This document shows, piece after piece, positions 37,847-46,198 of a stretch of DNA of 64,000 nt. Both the position numbers and the translations under genes were made by a program. The stretch lies in NCBI GenBank assembly GCA_041166745.1, contig JBEEGH010000003.1, positions 186,001 to 250,000 of the forward strand, read 5' to 3'. The stretch comes from DASUCS01 sp041166745. Its GTDB lineage: Bacteria; Actinomycetota; Acidimicrobiia; Acidimicrobiales; JACDCH01. Positions within the stretch are counted from its first letter, which is position 1. Every line of letters begins with the position of its first letter. Below the pieces are notes generated by a model. It saw only the letters and a list, made by a program, of their open reading frames with translations, did not search any database and was not told the origin of the DNA.

Positions 37847-39949
37847 TCACGAACCTCGACAGAGCACCACGACACCGCGCGCCTCGACGTCGATCTCCTC
37901 ACCGGCTTTCACGGTCTGGCCGTCAGGCTCGATCTGCCAGTCGATGGTGTCGATGACCACCGTCCAGGCGTCGCCCCACTTCGCCTCCGGGAGCGTGAAT
38001 GCGACCGGCTCGTGGTGAGCGTTGAAGAGCAACAGGAACGAGTCGTCGGAGTACTCCTCGCCGCGGCGACCCCGCTCGAGGGCGTCGCCGTTCAGGAAGA
38101 CCGCCACCGCCTTGGCATACCCCTCCTCCCAGTGGCCTTCGTCCATCTCGTGGCCCGCGGGCGTGAACCACGCGATGTCACCCACACCGGTTCCATGGAT
38201 CGGCCGGCCTTGGAAGAACGTGCGCCGACGAAACACGCGATGGCGCAGACGGAAGCCGATCAGCGCGCGGGTGAACTCGAGCAACGGCTCGTCGACGTTC
38301 TCCCAGTCCAGCCAGGAGATCTCGTTGTCCTGGCAGTACACGTTGTTGTTCCCCTGCTGCGTGCGACCGATCTCATCCCCTGACAGCAGCATCGGAATGC
38401 CTTGCGAGAGGAACAAGCTCGTGAGCAGGTTGCGCTGCTGGCGTGATCGCAGCGCATTCACTTCTGCGTCGTCGGTCGGACCTTCGACGCCGCAGTTCCA
38501 GGAGCGGTTGTTGTCCTCCCCGTCGCGACTGTCTTCGCCGTTGGCCTCGTTGTGCTTGTCGTTGTACGTCACGAGGTCGCGCAACGTGAACCCGTCGTGG
38601 GCTGTGATGAAGTTCACGCTCGCGTGCGGGCGGCGCCCGTCGTCTTCGTAGAGGTCCGACGAACCGGTGACGCGATAGGCGAACTCCCCGAGCGTCTGAT
38701 CGGCGCCGCGCCAGTAGTCCCGAAGGCAGTCGCGGTACTTCCCGTTCCATTCCGCCCACTGCGGCGGGAAGTTGCCCACCTGGTAGCCGCCCTCACCCAC
38801 GTCCCACGGCTCGGCGATCAACTTCACCTGGCTGATCACGGGATCTTGCTGGATGAGGTCGAAGAACGCCGAGAGGCGGTCGACCTCGTGGAGCCCGCGG
38901 GCCAACGTGGATGCGAGGTCGAAGCGGAAGCCGTCGACGTGCATGTCGGTCACCCAGTAGCGCAGGCTGTCCATCAGGAGCTGCAACACATACGGATGGC
39001 GCATGTTCAGGCTGTTGCCGGTCCCCGTGTAGTCCATGTAGTAGCGGCGGTCGTCCTCGACCAGCCGGTAGTACGCGGAGTTGTCGATGCCTTTGAACGA
39101 CAGCATCGGGCCCATGTGGTTGCCCTCGGCGGTGTGGTTGTAGACGACGTCGAGGATCACCTCGATTCCCGCGGTGTGCAGCACCTTGACCATCTGCTTG
39201 AAGTCCTGCACCTGCTCGCCCCGGTGACCGCGATGGTCGTACTCGTTGTGGGCGGCGAAGAATCCGATCGAGTTGTAGCCCCAGTAATTGCGTAGCCCGC
39301 GGTCGACGAGGTGCTTGTCGTGCACGAACTGATGCACCGGCTGCAACTCGATGGCCGTGATGCCGAGCGACGTCAGGTGCTCGACGAACGCCGGATGCGA
39401 GACGCCCGCGTACGTGCCTCGCAGCTCGGACTCGATGTCGGGGTGGCGCATCGTCGACCCCTTCACGTGCGCCTCATAGATCAGCGTGTCGCTCCGAGCA
39501 TGATGGAGCAGCTGATCGCCCTCCCAGTCGAAGAACGGGTTCACGATCACGCTGCGGGGAACGAACGGGGCACTGTCGTCGTCGTTCTCAGCTTCGGGAT
39601 CGTCGAACCGGTAGCCGAACACGGCCTCGTCCCAGTCGACTCCGCTGTCGATGGCTCGCGCGTACGGGTCGAGAAGCAGCTTGTTCGGGTTGCAACGATG
39701 ACCGGCCGCCGGATCGTTCGGACCGTGAACGCGGAAGCCATACCGCTGCCCGGGGGTCACGTCGGGGAGATACCCGTGCCACACGACGCCAGTGGATTCG
39801 GGCAGCTCGATGCGTGATTCGTCGCCGTCGTCGTCGAAGAGGCACAGCTCGACGCCGTCCGCGACTTCCGAGAAGAGGGCGAAGTTGGCGCCGATGCCGT
39901 CGAACGTGCAGCCGAGCGGCGCTGGGTCACCGGGCCAGATCCTTGTCAC
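37847..39949 (-). CDS. treX: Glycogen debranching enzyme GlgX/TreX
   Basis: The 700-residue GH13_11 enzyme hydrolyses alpha-1,6 branches of glycogen or dextrins. It has an N-terminal CBM48 (PAPLGCTFDGIGANFALFS), YEAHVKGST, NYWGYNSIGFFA, LDVVYNHTAEGN, the nucleophile DGFRFDLAS, LIAEPWDVGEGGYQ with the acid Glu, and FITAHDGFTLRDL. GTG 39949 is the first in-frame start and gives the family's standard N-terminus. It is the first gene of the trehalose run and is divergent from udgX. Confidence 0.95.
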   Translation of the reverse strand: MTRIWPGDPAPLGCTFDGIGANFALFSEVADGVELCLFDDDGDESRIELPESTGVVWHGYLPDVTPGQRYGFRVHGPNDPAAGHRCNPNKLLLDPYARAIDSGVDWDEAVFGYRFDDPEAENDDDSAPFVPRSVIVNPFFDWEGDQLLHHARSDTLIYEAHVKGSTMRHPDIESELRGTYAGVSHPAFVEHLTSLGITAIELQPVHQFVHDKHLVDRGLRNYWGYNSIGFFAAHNEYDHRGHRGEQVQDFKQMVKVLHTAGIEVILDVVYNHTAEGNHMGPMLSFKGIDNSAYYRLVEDDRRYYMDYTGTGNSLNMRHPYVLQLLMDSLRYWVTDMHVDGFRFDLASTLARGLHEVDRLSAFFDLIQQDPVISQVKLIAEPWDVGEGGYQVGNFPPQWAEWNGKYRDCLRDYWRGADQTLGEFAYRVTGSSDLYEDDGRRPHASVNFITAHDGFTLRDLVTYNDKHNEANGEDSRDGEDNNRSWNCGVEGPTDDAEVNALRSRQQRNLLTSLFLSQGIPMLLSGDEIGRTQQGNNNVYCQDNEISWLDWENVDEPLLEFTRALIGFRLRHRVFRRRTFFQGRPIHGTGVGDIAWFTPAGHEMDEGHWEEGYAKAVAVFLNGDALERGRRGEEYSDDSFLLLFNAHHEPVAFTLPEAKWGDAWTVVIDTIDWQIEPDGQTVKAGEEIDVEARGVVVLCRGS

Positions 39950-40012
39950 CGTCCCTGGTTACCCGTCGAGCACCGGGTTAGGCGAACTGGCCGCTTCGGG
40001 TAAGACGAGCAA

Positions 40013-40627
40013 ATGGCCGATGCCGTCGTGAAGTGGCTGCAACTCGCGGGCCAAGCGGCGTGCTGTCGCAACTGTGACCTCTGGCGGCCCGCCACGCAGA
40101 CGGTGTTCGGCGTCGGGCCGGTGCCGGCCGACATGATGCTGGTCGGAGAACAGCCCGGAGATCAGGAAGACCTCGCGGGCCGGCCGTTCATCGGACCCGC
40201 AGGCCGTGTGCTCGACGAGGCACTCCGCGACGCGGGTCTCGAGCGCGACGACCTCTACCTCACGAACGCGGTCAAGCATTTCAAATGGACTCCACGCGGC
40301 AAACGCAGAATTCATCAGAAGCCGAATCGCGAAGAGGTCCAAGCCTGCGCCCCCTGGCTCGAGGCCGAGGTGTCGCTGGTCTCGCCGCATGTCGTCGTTC
40401 TTCTCGGCGCGACCGCAGCGCAGTCCGTGATGGGCTCGTCATTCCGCGTGACCGCGGAGCGGGGGAAGCTGCTCGACTCGGCACTGGCGCCCGCCGTGAT
40501 CGCCACGGTGCATCCATCGTCCATTCTGCGGGCGTCGACTTCCGCCGATCGGCGGACGGCGATGACCGCGTTCGTGTCGGATCTACGGGTGGCGGCCGCG
40601 GTCATGGACCATGACCGTCTTGGGTAG
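40013..40627 (+). CDS. udgX: UdgX-type uracil-DNA glycosylase
   Basis: The 204-residue member of the uracil-DNA glycosylase superfamily has VGEQPGDQEDLAGRPFIGPAGR (motif A), TNAVKHFKW, the UdgX-specific loop KRRIHQKP with His101, and TVHPSSILRA. In Mycobacterium smegmatis UdgX the equivalent loop His (His109) becomes covalently attached to the abasic sugar after uracil removal. CxxC at 18-21 and Cys112 fit Fe-S cluster ligands of family 4-like glycosylases; where family 4 usually has another Cys, this protein has His90. It likely excises uracil and stays bound to the lesion. It is followed 9 bp later by an F420-dependent oxidoreductase gene. Confidence 0.9.
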   Translation: MADAVVKWLQLAGQAACCRNCDLWRPATQTVFGVGPVPADMMLVGEQPGDQEDLAGRPFIGPAGRVLDEALRDAGLERDDLYLTNAVKHFKWTPRGKRRIHQKPNREEVQACAPWLEAEVSLVSPHVVVLLGATAAQSVMGSSFRVTAERGKLLDSALAPAVIATVHPSSILRASTSADRRTAMTAFVSDLRVAAAVMDHDRLG

Positions 40628-40636
40628 GCACGCCGC

Positions 40637-41584
40637 ATGGCTGAGTATGGATACTTCCTGTCTTCGGAGGAGCACGGTGCCCCCGCTCTCGTCCGCATCG
40701 CCCAGCAGGCCGAGGAGGCGGGCTTCAGATCCGTCTGGATCTCGGACCACTATCACCCGTGGCTCGACAGTCAGGGTGAGAGCGCATTCGTGTGGTGCAC
40801 GATCGGCGGGATCGCGGCGACGACGAACCTCCGCGTGACGACGGCGGTCACCTGCCCGACGTTCCGAATCCACCCGGCCGTGATCGCTCACGCGGCGGCG
40901 ACCGCCGCGACGATGCTCGAGGGTCGGTTCGCTCTCGGGCTCGGCAGCGGAGAGCGGCTCAACGAACACGTGCTCGGGCAACACTGGCCGCCGACCGACG
41001 TGCGCCTCGAGATGCTCGAGGAAGCGGTCGCGGTCATGCGAGATCTCTGGACGGGCGAGATCATCACGCACCATGGCCCGCACTACACGGTCGAGAACGC
41101 CCGCATCTACTCGCGCCCCGATGCGCCGCCGCCGGTGTTGATCAGCGGGTTCGGCCCGAAGGCGACCGATCTCGCCGCTCGGATCGGTGATGGCTACATC
41201 AACACGTCACCCGACGAAGAGTTGGTGCGGCGCTTCGTCGACGGGGGTGGCCAAGGCCCGAAGGCGGCCGGCGTGAAGGTGTGTTGGGGTGAAGACGAGG
41301 GTCAGTGCAAGAAGCTCGTGCACGAGCTGTGGCGCTCGAGTGGCGTCCCGGGCGAGACGAGCCAAGAGCTCCCGATGCCCGCTCACTTCGAGCAGGCGGC
41401 CGAGCTCGTCACGGAGAACAAGATCGCCGAGAAGATCCCCTGCGGACCAGATCCCGCCACGCACGCGAAGACGATCAAGAAGTACGTCGCTGCAGGCTTC
41501 GACGAGGTCTACATCAGCCAGGTCGGCCCCGATCAGGAGGGCTTCTTCGACTTCTTTAACAAAGAACTTCGTCCGCTGCTCTGA
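40637..41584 (+). CDS. F420-dependent LLM-class oxidoreductase (TIGR03557-like)
   Basis: The 315-residue luciferase-like monooxygenase-fold protein has YFLSSEEHGAPALVRIA, ISDHYHPWLDSQGES, GRFALGLGSGERLNEHVLG and ISGFGPKATDLAARIGDG. These are typical of actinobacterial F420-dependent enzymes such as the TIGR03557 group and glucose-6-phosphate dehydrogenase Fgd relatives. The organism makes F420 (cofD, cofE at 22.8-24.4 kb). The substrate is unknown. The ATG lies 9 bp after udgX, so they may share a transcript. Confidence 0.88.
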   Translation: MAEYGYFLSSEEHGAPALVRIAQQAEEAGFRSVWISDHYHPWLDSQGESAFVWCTIGGIAATTNLRVTTAVTCPTFRIHPAVIAHAAATAATMLEGRFALGLGSGERLNEHVLGQHWPPTDVRLEMLEEAVAVMRDLWTGEIITHHGPHYTVENARIYSRPDAPPPVLISGFGPKATDLAARIGDGYINTSPDEELVRRFVDGGGQGPKAAGVKVCWGEDEGQCKKLVHELWRSSGVPGETSQELPMPAHFEQAAELVTENKIAEKIPCGPDPATHAKTIKKYVAAGFDEVYISQVGPDQEGFFDFFNKELRPLL

Positions 41585-41605
41585 CTCGCGTGGAAAGCTG
41601 CGCCC

Positions 41606-41938
41606 GTGATCGCAGGCGTTCCGTCCGACAACACGACCCTGCTCGAGATCCTCGACGAGTTCGCGGCGAAGGGCTACGGCGGCTCGATGTGGGTCGCAGA
41701 GAACGGGAAGCTGCGCTGCGAGGGCTGCCACGCCGACTTCGAGCCGAGTGAGGTGTACGTGCACGAGCTGCGTCGGCTCGAGGGTGCGAGCGACCCCGAC
41801 GACATGCTCGCGGTGGTCGCAGTGGAGTGCCCGGCGTGCGCCATGAAGGGCACCGTCGTCCTGCACTATGGCCCGGAGGCGTCGGTCGAGGAGGGCGAGG
41901 CGCTGATCCATCTCCAGCGGGGGCTGCCGCCGGCCTGA
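41606..41938 (+). CDS. Small protein with a CxxC...CxxC zinc-ribbon-like pattern
   Basis: A 110-residue protein starting at GTG 41606, 21 bp after the LLM gene. It has CEGC around residue 38 and CPAC around residue 74, a spacing that fits a zinc ribbon, plus VYVHELRRLEG between them. No family name is recognised. It may be co-transcribed with udgX and the F420 oxidoreductase gene; the role is unknown. Confidence 0.72.
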   Translation: MIAGVPSDNTTLLEILDEFAAKGYGGSMWVAENGKLRCEGCHADFEPSEVYVHELRRLEGASDPDDMLAVVAVECPACAMKGTVVLHYGPEASVEEGEALIHLQRGLPPA

Positions 41939-42009
41939 GGGAGGCTTTTGCGGGCGCGATTACGCGAACGCGTCGGGTGCGACGAGGATGGTCGGCGCAT
42001 CATCGACCC

Positions 42010-42765
42010 ATGCCGGCTTGCCCCCAGGTCACCGCCCGATTCGTTGACTACCGGAAGTCCGGTGATCGGCAGCTGCGCAACGAGCTCGTCGCCGAGCATC
42101 GCTGGATCGCGGTCCATTGCGCCCGGCGGTTCGCACGACGAGGCGAGCCCCTCGACGATCTCGTTCAGGTGGCGCAGCTCGGATTGGTCAAGGCGGCCGA
42201 TCGCTTCGACCCGTCGTTCGGGGTGCTGTTTCCGACCTTTGCGATGCCCACGATCCTCGGCGAGCTCCGTCGTCATTTCCGTGATCACACCTGGCCCGTC
42301 CGTGTCCCGCGGCGAAACAAGGATCTGTACCTCCGCCTCAGCGGGTGCATCGAGATCCTGGGGCATGTTCTCGGTCGGCCGCCGTCGATCGAGGAGATCG
42401 CCGAAGAGATGCACGCGTCGGTCGACGAGGTCCTCGAAGGGCTCGAAGCCGGCGCGGTCTACCGAACGGCGCCTCTGGTCGCCTTCTCGGACCGCGACGA
42501 TGACGACGACAGCCTCCCCGGAGCGACGCTGGGCGTCGTCGATCCGTCGTTGCTCTCCGCCGACATTCGGATGTTGGTGCAGCAGTTGATGCTTCAGCTT
42601 CCGGCGCGCGAACGCAACGTCTTGTATCTGCGCTTCTTCGCCGGTCATACGCAGTCGGAGATCGCCATCCGGCTCGGCATAAGTCAGGTCCACGTGTCCC
42701 GCCTGATCCGTTCGACCCTGCGCCGCCTGCGCGATCAGCTGGAGGAAACCGCAGAAGCCGTCTAG
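42010..42765 (+). CDS. SigB/SigF-type RNA polymerase sigma factor
   Basis: A 251-residue sigma-70 family protein of the general-stress/sporulation subgroup, lacking region 1.1. It has region 2 (AEHRWIAVHCARRFARRGEPLDDLVQVAQLGLVKAADRF split around residues 25-65, FPTFAMPTILGELRRHFRD), region 3 (LGRPPSIEEIAEEM) and region 4 (ERNVLYLRFFAGHTQSEIA, GISQVHVSRLIRSTL). Such factors are held by RsbW-type kinases and released by STAS antagonists, both encoded within 5 kb. It converges with a STAS gene (4-bp overlap). The start at ATG 42010 has no clear Shine-Dalgarno sequence. Confidence 0.92.
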   Translation: MPACPQVTARFVDYRKSGDRQLRNELVAEHRWIAVHCARRFARRGEPLDDLVQVAQLGLVKAADRFDPSFGVLFPTFAMPTILGELRRHFRDHTWPVRVPRRNKDLYLRLSGCIEILGHVLGRPPSIEEIAEEMHASVDEVLEGLEAGAVYRTAPLVAFSDRDDDDDSLPGATLGVVDPSLLSADIRMLVQQLMLQLPARERNVLYLRFFAGHTQSEIAIRLGISQVHVSRLIRSTLRRLRDQLEETAEAV

Positions 42766-43097
42766 CTCGAACGGGCGCCGGTCAGCAGCCCTGCCAAGCC
42801 GGTCATCTCGACCACGCGGCTGACGGCGGGTGATGCATCGACGAGCTCGAGGTCGACCCCGAGGCGGGTCGCTTCGTTGCGGCCGACGATGAGCGCTCGC
42901 AGGCCGGTGGAGTCGAGGAAGGTCACGCCTTCGCAGTCGAGGTCGACCCGGCGCACTGGAGGACGGGCGACCTCGTGTAGTGCAGCGATGAGTCGGGGTG
43001 CCGAGTTGATGTCGAGTTCGCCGCGGATCGCGACGCGGGCAACGTCGCCGTCGAGGTTGCTGGCGATGTCGAGCTCGTTCAACTCATCGGCAAACAC
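42762..43097 (-). CDS. STAS-domain anti-sigma factor antagonist
   Basis: The 111-residue STAS protein has the conserved phosphorylation loop FLDSTGLRAL (Ser63/Thr64) and the RGELDINSAP strand. In the partner-switching scheme an unphosphorylated antagonist binds the RsbW-like kinase and frees the sigma factor. A GTG start at 43097 is preceded by AAGGG about 8 bp away. A SigF-like promoter candidate lies just upstream, suggesting feedback by the adjacent sigma factor. Confidence 0.9.
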   Translation of the reverse strand: MFADELNELDIASNLDGDVARVAIRGELDINSAPRLIAALHEVARPPVRRVDLDCEGVTFLDSTGLRALIVGRNEATRLGVDLELVDASPAVSRVVEMTGLAGLLTGARSS

Positions 43098-43135
43098 AAA
43101 AGTGGCCCTTCAGCTCGTCGGCCAGCGGTTGGGGG

Positions 43136-43160
43136 CTACCCGAAGCCCCGAGTCTCAACC
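43136..43160 (-). promoter_or_regulatory. Candidate SigF/SigB-type promoter of the STAS antagonist gene
   Basis: On the minus strand GGTT (43160-43157) and GGGTAG (43141-43136) are separated by 15 bp, close to the GTTT-N14-17-GGGTAT pattern known for actinobacterial SigF-like factors. The predicted start would give a leader of about 30 bases. A GGGGCT/AGCCCC dyad (43132-43149) overlaps the -10 region. Confidence 0.5.
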
Positions 43161-43187
43161 GCGTCCACGTCGGGGTAATCCGGCGCC

Positions 43188-44219
43188 GTGGTCGTCCCAA
43201 TTCGCAGCGGTCTGCGCTACGTCACCGACGCAGAGCCTGGTATTCGAAGGACCGGCACGAAGCGATTTCGCTACACCGACGCCACGACCGGCCGCGTCAT
43301 CGCCAAGGCCAAGGTGCTCGAGCGCATCCGACAGCTCGCCGTGCCACCAGCCTGGACGGACGTGTGGATCTGCGCCGATCCCGACGGTCACCTCCAGGCG
43401 ACGGGTCGCGATGCACGCGGCCGTAAGCAGTACCGCTACCACGCCGAGTTCCGTGCGGAACGAGAGCAGACCAAGTTCGGAGACCTGGTGGCCTTCGGCG
43501 AGGCTCTCGGCGGGTTGCGCAAGGCCCTCGCCGCCGATCTGGCGACGCCCGGGCTCGGCCTCGACCGAATGACCGCCTTGGTCGTCTCGCTCCTCCAGTG
43601 CACCTATGTCCGTATCGGCAACGAGTGCTACGCCGCGACGAACAAGACCTACGGCCTGACCACGCTGCGCAGCCATCACGTCTCCGTCCACGGATCCACG
43701 GTCCGCATCCGCTTCGTCGGCAAGGGCGGGCAGCGGCACGACATCGCCATCTCCGATGCAAAGGTGAGCCGGCTGATCCGTCGCTGTCACGAGCTGCCAG
43801 GACAGCTGCTGTTTCGCTACGAGGACGAAGCCGGCGTGCTCCGGCCTGTGACGTCGACAGAGGTGAACGACTATCTGCGGGCGCACACCGGGTTGGACGT
43901 GACGGCGAAGACGTTTCGTACGTGGGGGGCCACCTTGTTCGCGGCCGCCGGGTTCGCTGCGCTTCCGCCTCCCCACTCGACGCGCCAACGCCAAGCAACG
44001 ATCAAGGCAGTCGTTGCGACGGTCGCCGACGAGTTGCGCAACACGCCGGCAGTGGCGCGCGCCTCCTACATCCATCCCTTGGTGTTCGACGCGTACGAGA
44101 GTGGAACGCTGCCGAAGTTGTGGGAAGCGGGTCCATCGCGCGCTGGCGGAGGTCTCATCGCGGAAGAGCGCCGGCTGCTCAATCTGCTGGCCCCCCGGCG
44201 GGCGCGAAAAGCGTCTTAG
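43188..44219 (+). CDS. DNA topoisomerase IB
   Basis: The 343-residue poxvirus-like bacterial TopIB relaxes supercoils through a 3'-phosphotyrosyl intermediate. It has an N-terminal clamp (GLRYVTDAEPGIRRTGTKRFRY, broken at 8-28), then the catalytic domain with YVRIGN (Arg142), GKGG (Lys179), KTFRTWG (Arg244) and RASYIHPLVF with the nucleophile Tyr294. GTG 43188 is the likely start. It sits amid stress-signalling genes; a stress-linked role is only suggested by context. Confidence 0.93.
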   Translation: MVVPIRSGLRYVTDAEPGIRRTGTKRFRYTDATTGRVIAKAKVLERIRQLAVPPAWTDVWICADPDGHLQATGRDARGRKQYRYHAEFRAEREQTKFGDLVAFGEALGGLRKALAADLATPGLGLDRMTALVVSLLQCTYVRIGNECYAATNKTYGLTTLRSHHVSVHGSTVRIRFVGKGGQRHDIAISDAKVSRLIRRCHELPGQLLFRYEDEAGVLRPVTSTEVNDYLRAHTGLDVTAKTFRTWGATLFAAAGFAALPPPHSTRQRQATIKAVVATVADELRNTPAVARASYIHPLVFDAYESGTLPKLWEAGPSRAGGGLIAEERRLLNLLAPRRARKAS

Positions 44220-45376
44220 CTCCGTGTTGCACAGGCGACGAGGATGGCGACGTCGTCGCGTATCTCTTCGGGGGCAACGAGGTGCACGGTGTCCTCGATG
44301 AGCTGGGCAATCGCCTCCGCGTCGATGACGCCGAGGCGGTTGCGCACGAGCATGCCGAGGTGTTGCTCGGACATCGCGTTTCCGTTCGCACCGCGCTGCT
44401 CGATGACGCCATCGGTGTAGAGCACCAAGGTGTCGCCGACCGCGAAGGTCGTGCTGGCCTCCTCGTACTCAGGGAGCTCACACACGCCGAGCAAGACGCC
44501 GGCGGGTTCGATCGTCTCGAGCCTGCCGTCGCCGCGCACGATGATCGGCGGTGGCTGACCCGCGCGTGCGATCGACAACGTGAACCCGGGGCTTCCGTCC
44601 TCGCTCGGCTCGAGGCGAGCAACCGCAGCGGTGACGAATCGCAGAACCGAGTCGCGGCCGCCGACGAGTTGTTCCTCCTGGCCGTACAGCAGGGCAGTGT
44701 TGAGGTGGCCGAGCAACTCGGCCGGTCGCTGCCCGGCGAGCGCTCCGGCCCGCAATGTGTGGCGGGCCAGGCTCGTGAGGGTCGCCGCTTCGATGCCCTT
44801 GCCCTGCACATCGCCGACGATGAGCGTCACGCCGTCGCCCGTACGGATGGCGTCGTAGAAGTCGCCGCCGACATCGTGACTTCCTTTCGCGGGCACGTAG
44901 CGCTTCGCCAGCTGAAGACCGGGAACGGGAAGGAGCGCGTCCGGCAGCAGACTGCGCTCGAGCGTTCGCATCGCGCGTGCCTGTGTGGAGACGCGATGCG
45001 CTGCTCCGAGGGCTCGCCCGATGCGCTCCGCGACCACCTGCGCTGCGGCGTCGTCAGCCGGGCCGAGCGACGGCCCACCCAGCACCAGCCACGCCACCGG
45101 TGCTCCCACTCCGAGCGGGAGCGCGGTGTGGTCCGCCGGTGGGTCGACGACGATGGTGCACGGCCGGCCCAACGCCGCGGTCGCCCACCGCTCAGCACGG
45201 TCGCGGACTTCGGCCGGATCGAGCTCGCCGACCAGGGCTTTCGATATCGCATCGAAGCGCTCGCGCTCCTCGTCCTGCCGGCGGCGCTGGTCGAGCTCGC
45301 CTCGCAGGTCGGCGAGCTCGCGGGTCATTGCCTCCACATCCGCCTCGGTCCCGTTCGCCGGCGAGCGCTTCTTCAT
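44216..45376 (-). CDS. SpoIIE/RsbU-type PP2C phosphatase
   Basis: A 386-residue protein. The N-terminal region (about 10-45) is a predicted coiled coil, a short GAF-like remnant follows (about 50-125), and the C-terminal SpoIIE phosphatase domain has DVGGDFYDA (Asp172), VGDVQGKG (Asp189), LVLYTDGVIE and EEIRDDVAILV. It would dephosphorylate a STAS antagonist and so switch on the sigma factor. The ATG at 45376 starts a normal N-terminus, and a STAS gene diverges from it 42 bp away. No sensor domain is obvious, so the signal is unknown. Confidence 0.9.
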   Translation of the reverse strand: MKKRSPANGTEADVEAMTRELADLRGELDQRRRQDEERERFDAISKALVGELDPAEVRDRAERWATAALGRPCTIVVDPPADHTALPLGVGAPVAWLVLGGPSLGPADDAAAQVVAERIGRALGAAHRVSTQARAMRTLERSLLPDALLPVPGLQLAKRYVPAKGSHDVGGDFYDAIRTGDGVTLIVGDVQGKGIEAATLTSLARHTLRAGALAGQRPAELLGHLNTALLYGQEEQLVGGRDSVLRFVTAAVARLEPSEDGSPGFTLSIARAGQPPPIIVRGDGRLETIEPAGVLLGVCELPEYEEASTTFAVGDTLVLYTDGVIEQRGANGNAMSEQHLGMLVRNRLGVIDAEAIAQLIEDTVHLVAPEEIRDDVAILVACATRS

Positions 45377-45418
45377 GGTGCCGCTAGTCTGCCTGCCGGG
45401 CCGGACGGACGGGACTCG

Positions 45419-45772
45419 ATGGGCACGAGCGACAGGCGAGAGGTCGACATCTTGCGGGTGACCCCGGACGTCGCGCCCGATGGCGGCGTCGTGCTGCATC
45501 TCGCGGGCGAGCTCGACCTCAGCACCGTGCCGATGTTCGTCGATGCAATCGACGGGCTACTCGACGGCGAGCCGATACGGATCATGCTCGACATGTCGAA
45601 GCTCACCTTCGTCGACTCCTCTGGTGTCGGCGCGTACGTCACCGCGTTCCGTCGGGCTCAGGCGAAGGGGTCGCACCTGTCGATCGGGGAACGCTCGCCC
45701 CTCGTGCAGCGCGTGCTGCAACTCTCCGGGGTGGAGAACGCGCTCGTGAGGGAAACCGCCGAGAACGGCTAG
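45419..45772 (+). CDS. STAS-domain anti-sigma factor antagonist, second copy
   Basis: A 117-residue STAS protein with the phospho-loop FVDSSGVGAY (Ser67/Ser68) and LAGELDLSTVP. It is divergent from the SpoIIE phosphatase gene, its likely partner. Two different antagonists with one kinase and one phosphatase nearby suggest two inputs to the same sigma factor. The ATG at 45419 is preceded by GGGACTCG. Confidence 0.9.
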   Translation: MGTSDRREVDILRVTPDVAPDGGVVLHLAGELDLSTVPMFVDAIDGLLDGEPIRIMLDMSKLTFVDSSGVGAYVTAFRRAQAKGSHLSIGERSPLVQRVLQLSGVENALVRETAENG

Positions 45773-45796
45773 CCGCCTCTACCCCGACAGGCGAGC

Positions 45797-45813
45797 CTCA
45801 TACGTCGTATGAG
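45797..45813. promoter_or_regulatory. 17-bp perfect palindrome upstream of csbD
   Basis: CTCATACG-T-CGTATGAG has perfect 8-bp arms around one base. The one-base centre rules out an RNA hairpin without losing pairs, so this looks like a protein-binding operator. It lies 15 bp upstream of the csbD -35 element. Confidence 0.55.
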
Positions 45814-45827
45814 TCACAGTGGCTGCT

Positions 45828-45855
45828 CGTGTCTGGCGAGGACTCTCGCGGGTAC
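45828..45855 (+). promoter_or_regulatory. Candidate SigB/SigF-type promoter of csbD
   Basis: CGTGTCTGG (45828-45836) is followed by GGGTAC (45850-45855). The same two blocks occur with nearly the same spacing upstream of the DUF6458 gene. GGGTA is the usual -10 core of SigB/SigF-type promoters, and CsbD genes are classic SigB targets. Confidence 0.55.
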
Positions 45856-45889
45856 TCCTGCCGAGTCCCCCACTACAAGGAGCTATGTC

Positions 45890-46126
45890 ATGGGTGAGTC
45901 CGGTCCTAAGTCTGGCGTGAAGGGCGTCGTCGAAGACGTCAAGGGCAAGGCCAAGGAAGCCGTTGGCGCCATCACGAACAACGATCGCCTGCAAGAAGAG
46001 GGCGAGGCCCAGCAAGACAAGGCTGAGGCTGAGCGCGAAGTTGCGAAGCGTGAGGGCCAGGCCGATGTGGCCCGCGCCGAGGCCAAGGAGAAGGAAGCCG
46101 AGCAAAAGGCCGCTCAGAAGCGCTGA
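45890..46126 (+). CDS. CsbD-family stress protein
   Basis: A 78-residue hydrophilic protein. The conserved CsbD pattern is present: GVVEDVKGKAKEAVGAITNN (residues split at 11-30) then DRLQEEGEAQQDKAEAE, with a Lys/Glu/Ala-rich helical tail. CsbD proteins are strongly induced by general stress, though the molecular function is unknown. AAGGAG lies 7 bp before the ATG at 45890. A strong intrinsic terminator follows, so it is monocistronic. Confidence 0.9.
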   Translation: MGESGPKSGVKGVVEDVKGKAKEAVGAITNNDRLQEEGEAQQDKAEAEREVAKREGQADVARAEAKEKEAEQKAAQKR

Positions 46127-46148
46127 GCGGCGACGAGCGAACCAGATT

Positions 46149-46191
46149 CCCGTGCATGGGCGCACAGAAGTGTGCCCATGCACGGGATTTT
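46149..46191 (+). terminator. Strong intrinsic terminator of csbD
   Basis: A 17-bp stem (CCCGTGCATGGGCGCAC and GTGTGCCCATGCACGGG) with one G-U pair and an AGAA loop is followed by ATTTT. The wobble pair works only in plus-strand RNA, so it is oriented for csbD. It separates csbD from the convergent kinase gene. Confidence 0.88.
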
Positions 46192-46198
46192 CGCCGTT

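Noticed and set aside
43188..44219. Possible phage integrase or mobile element from the tyrosine recombinase-like catalytic residues
   Set aside because: The N-terminal clamp and RASYIHP context match topoisomerase IB, and there is no attachment site or phage gene nearby.
43598..45418. 600-codon upstream extension of the second STAS gene
   Set aside because: It is antisense to the SpoIIE phosphatase and overlaps topoisomerase IB; STAS similarity begins at 45419.
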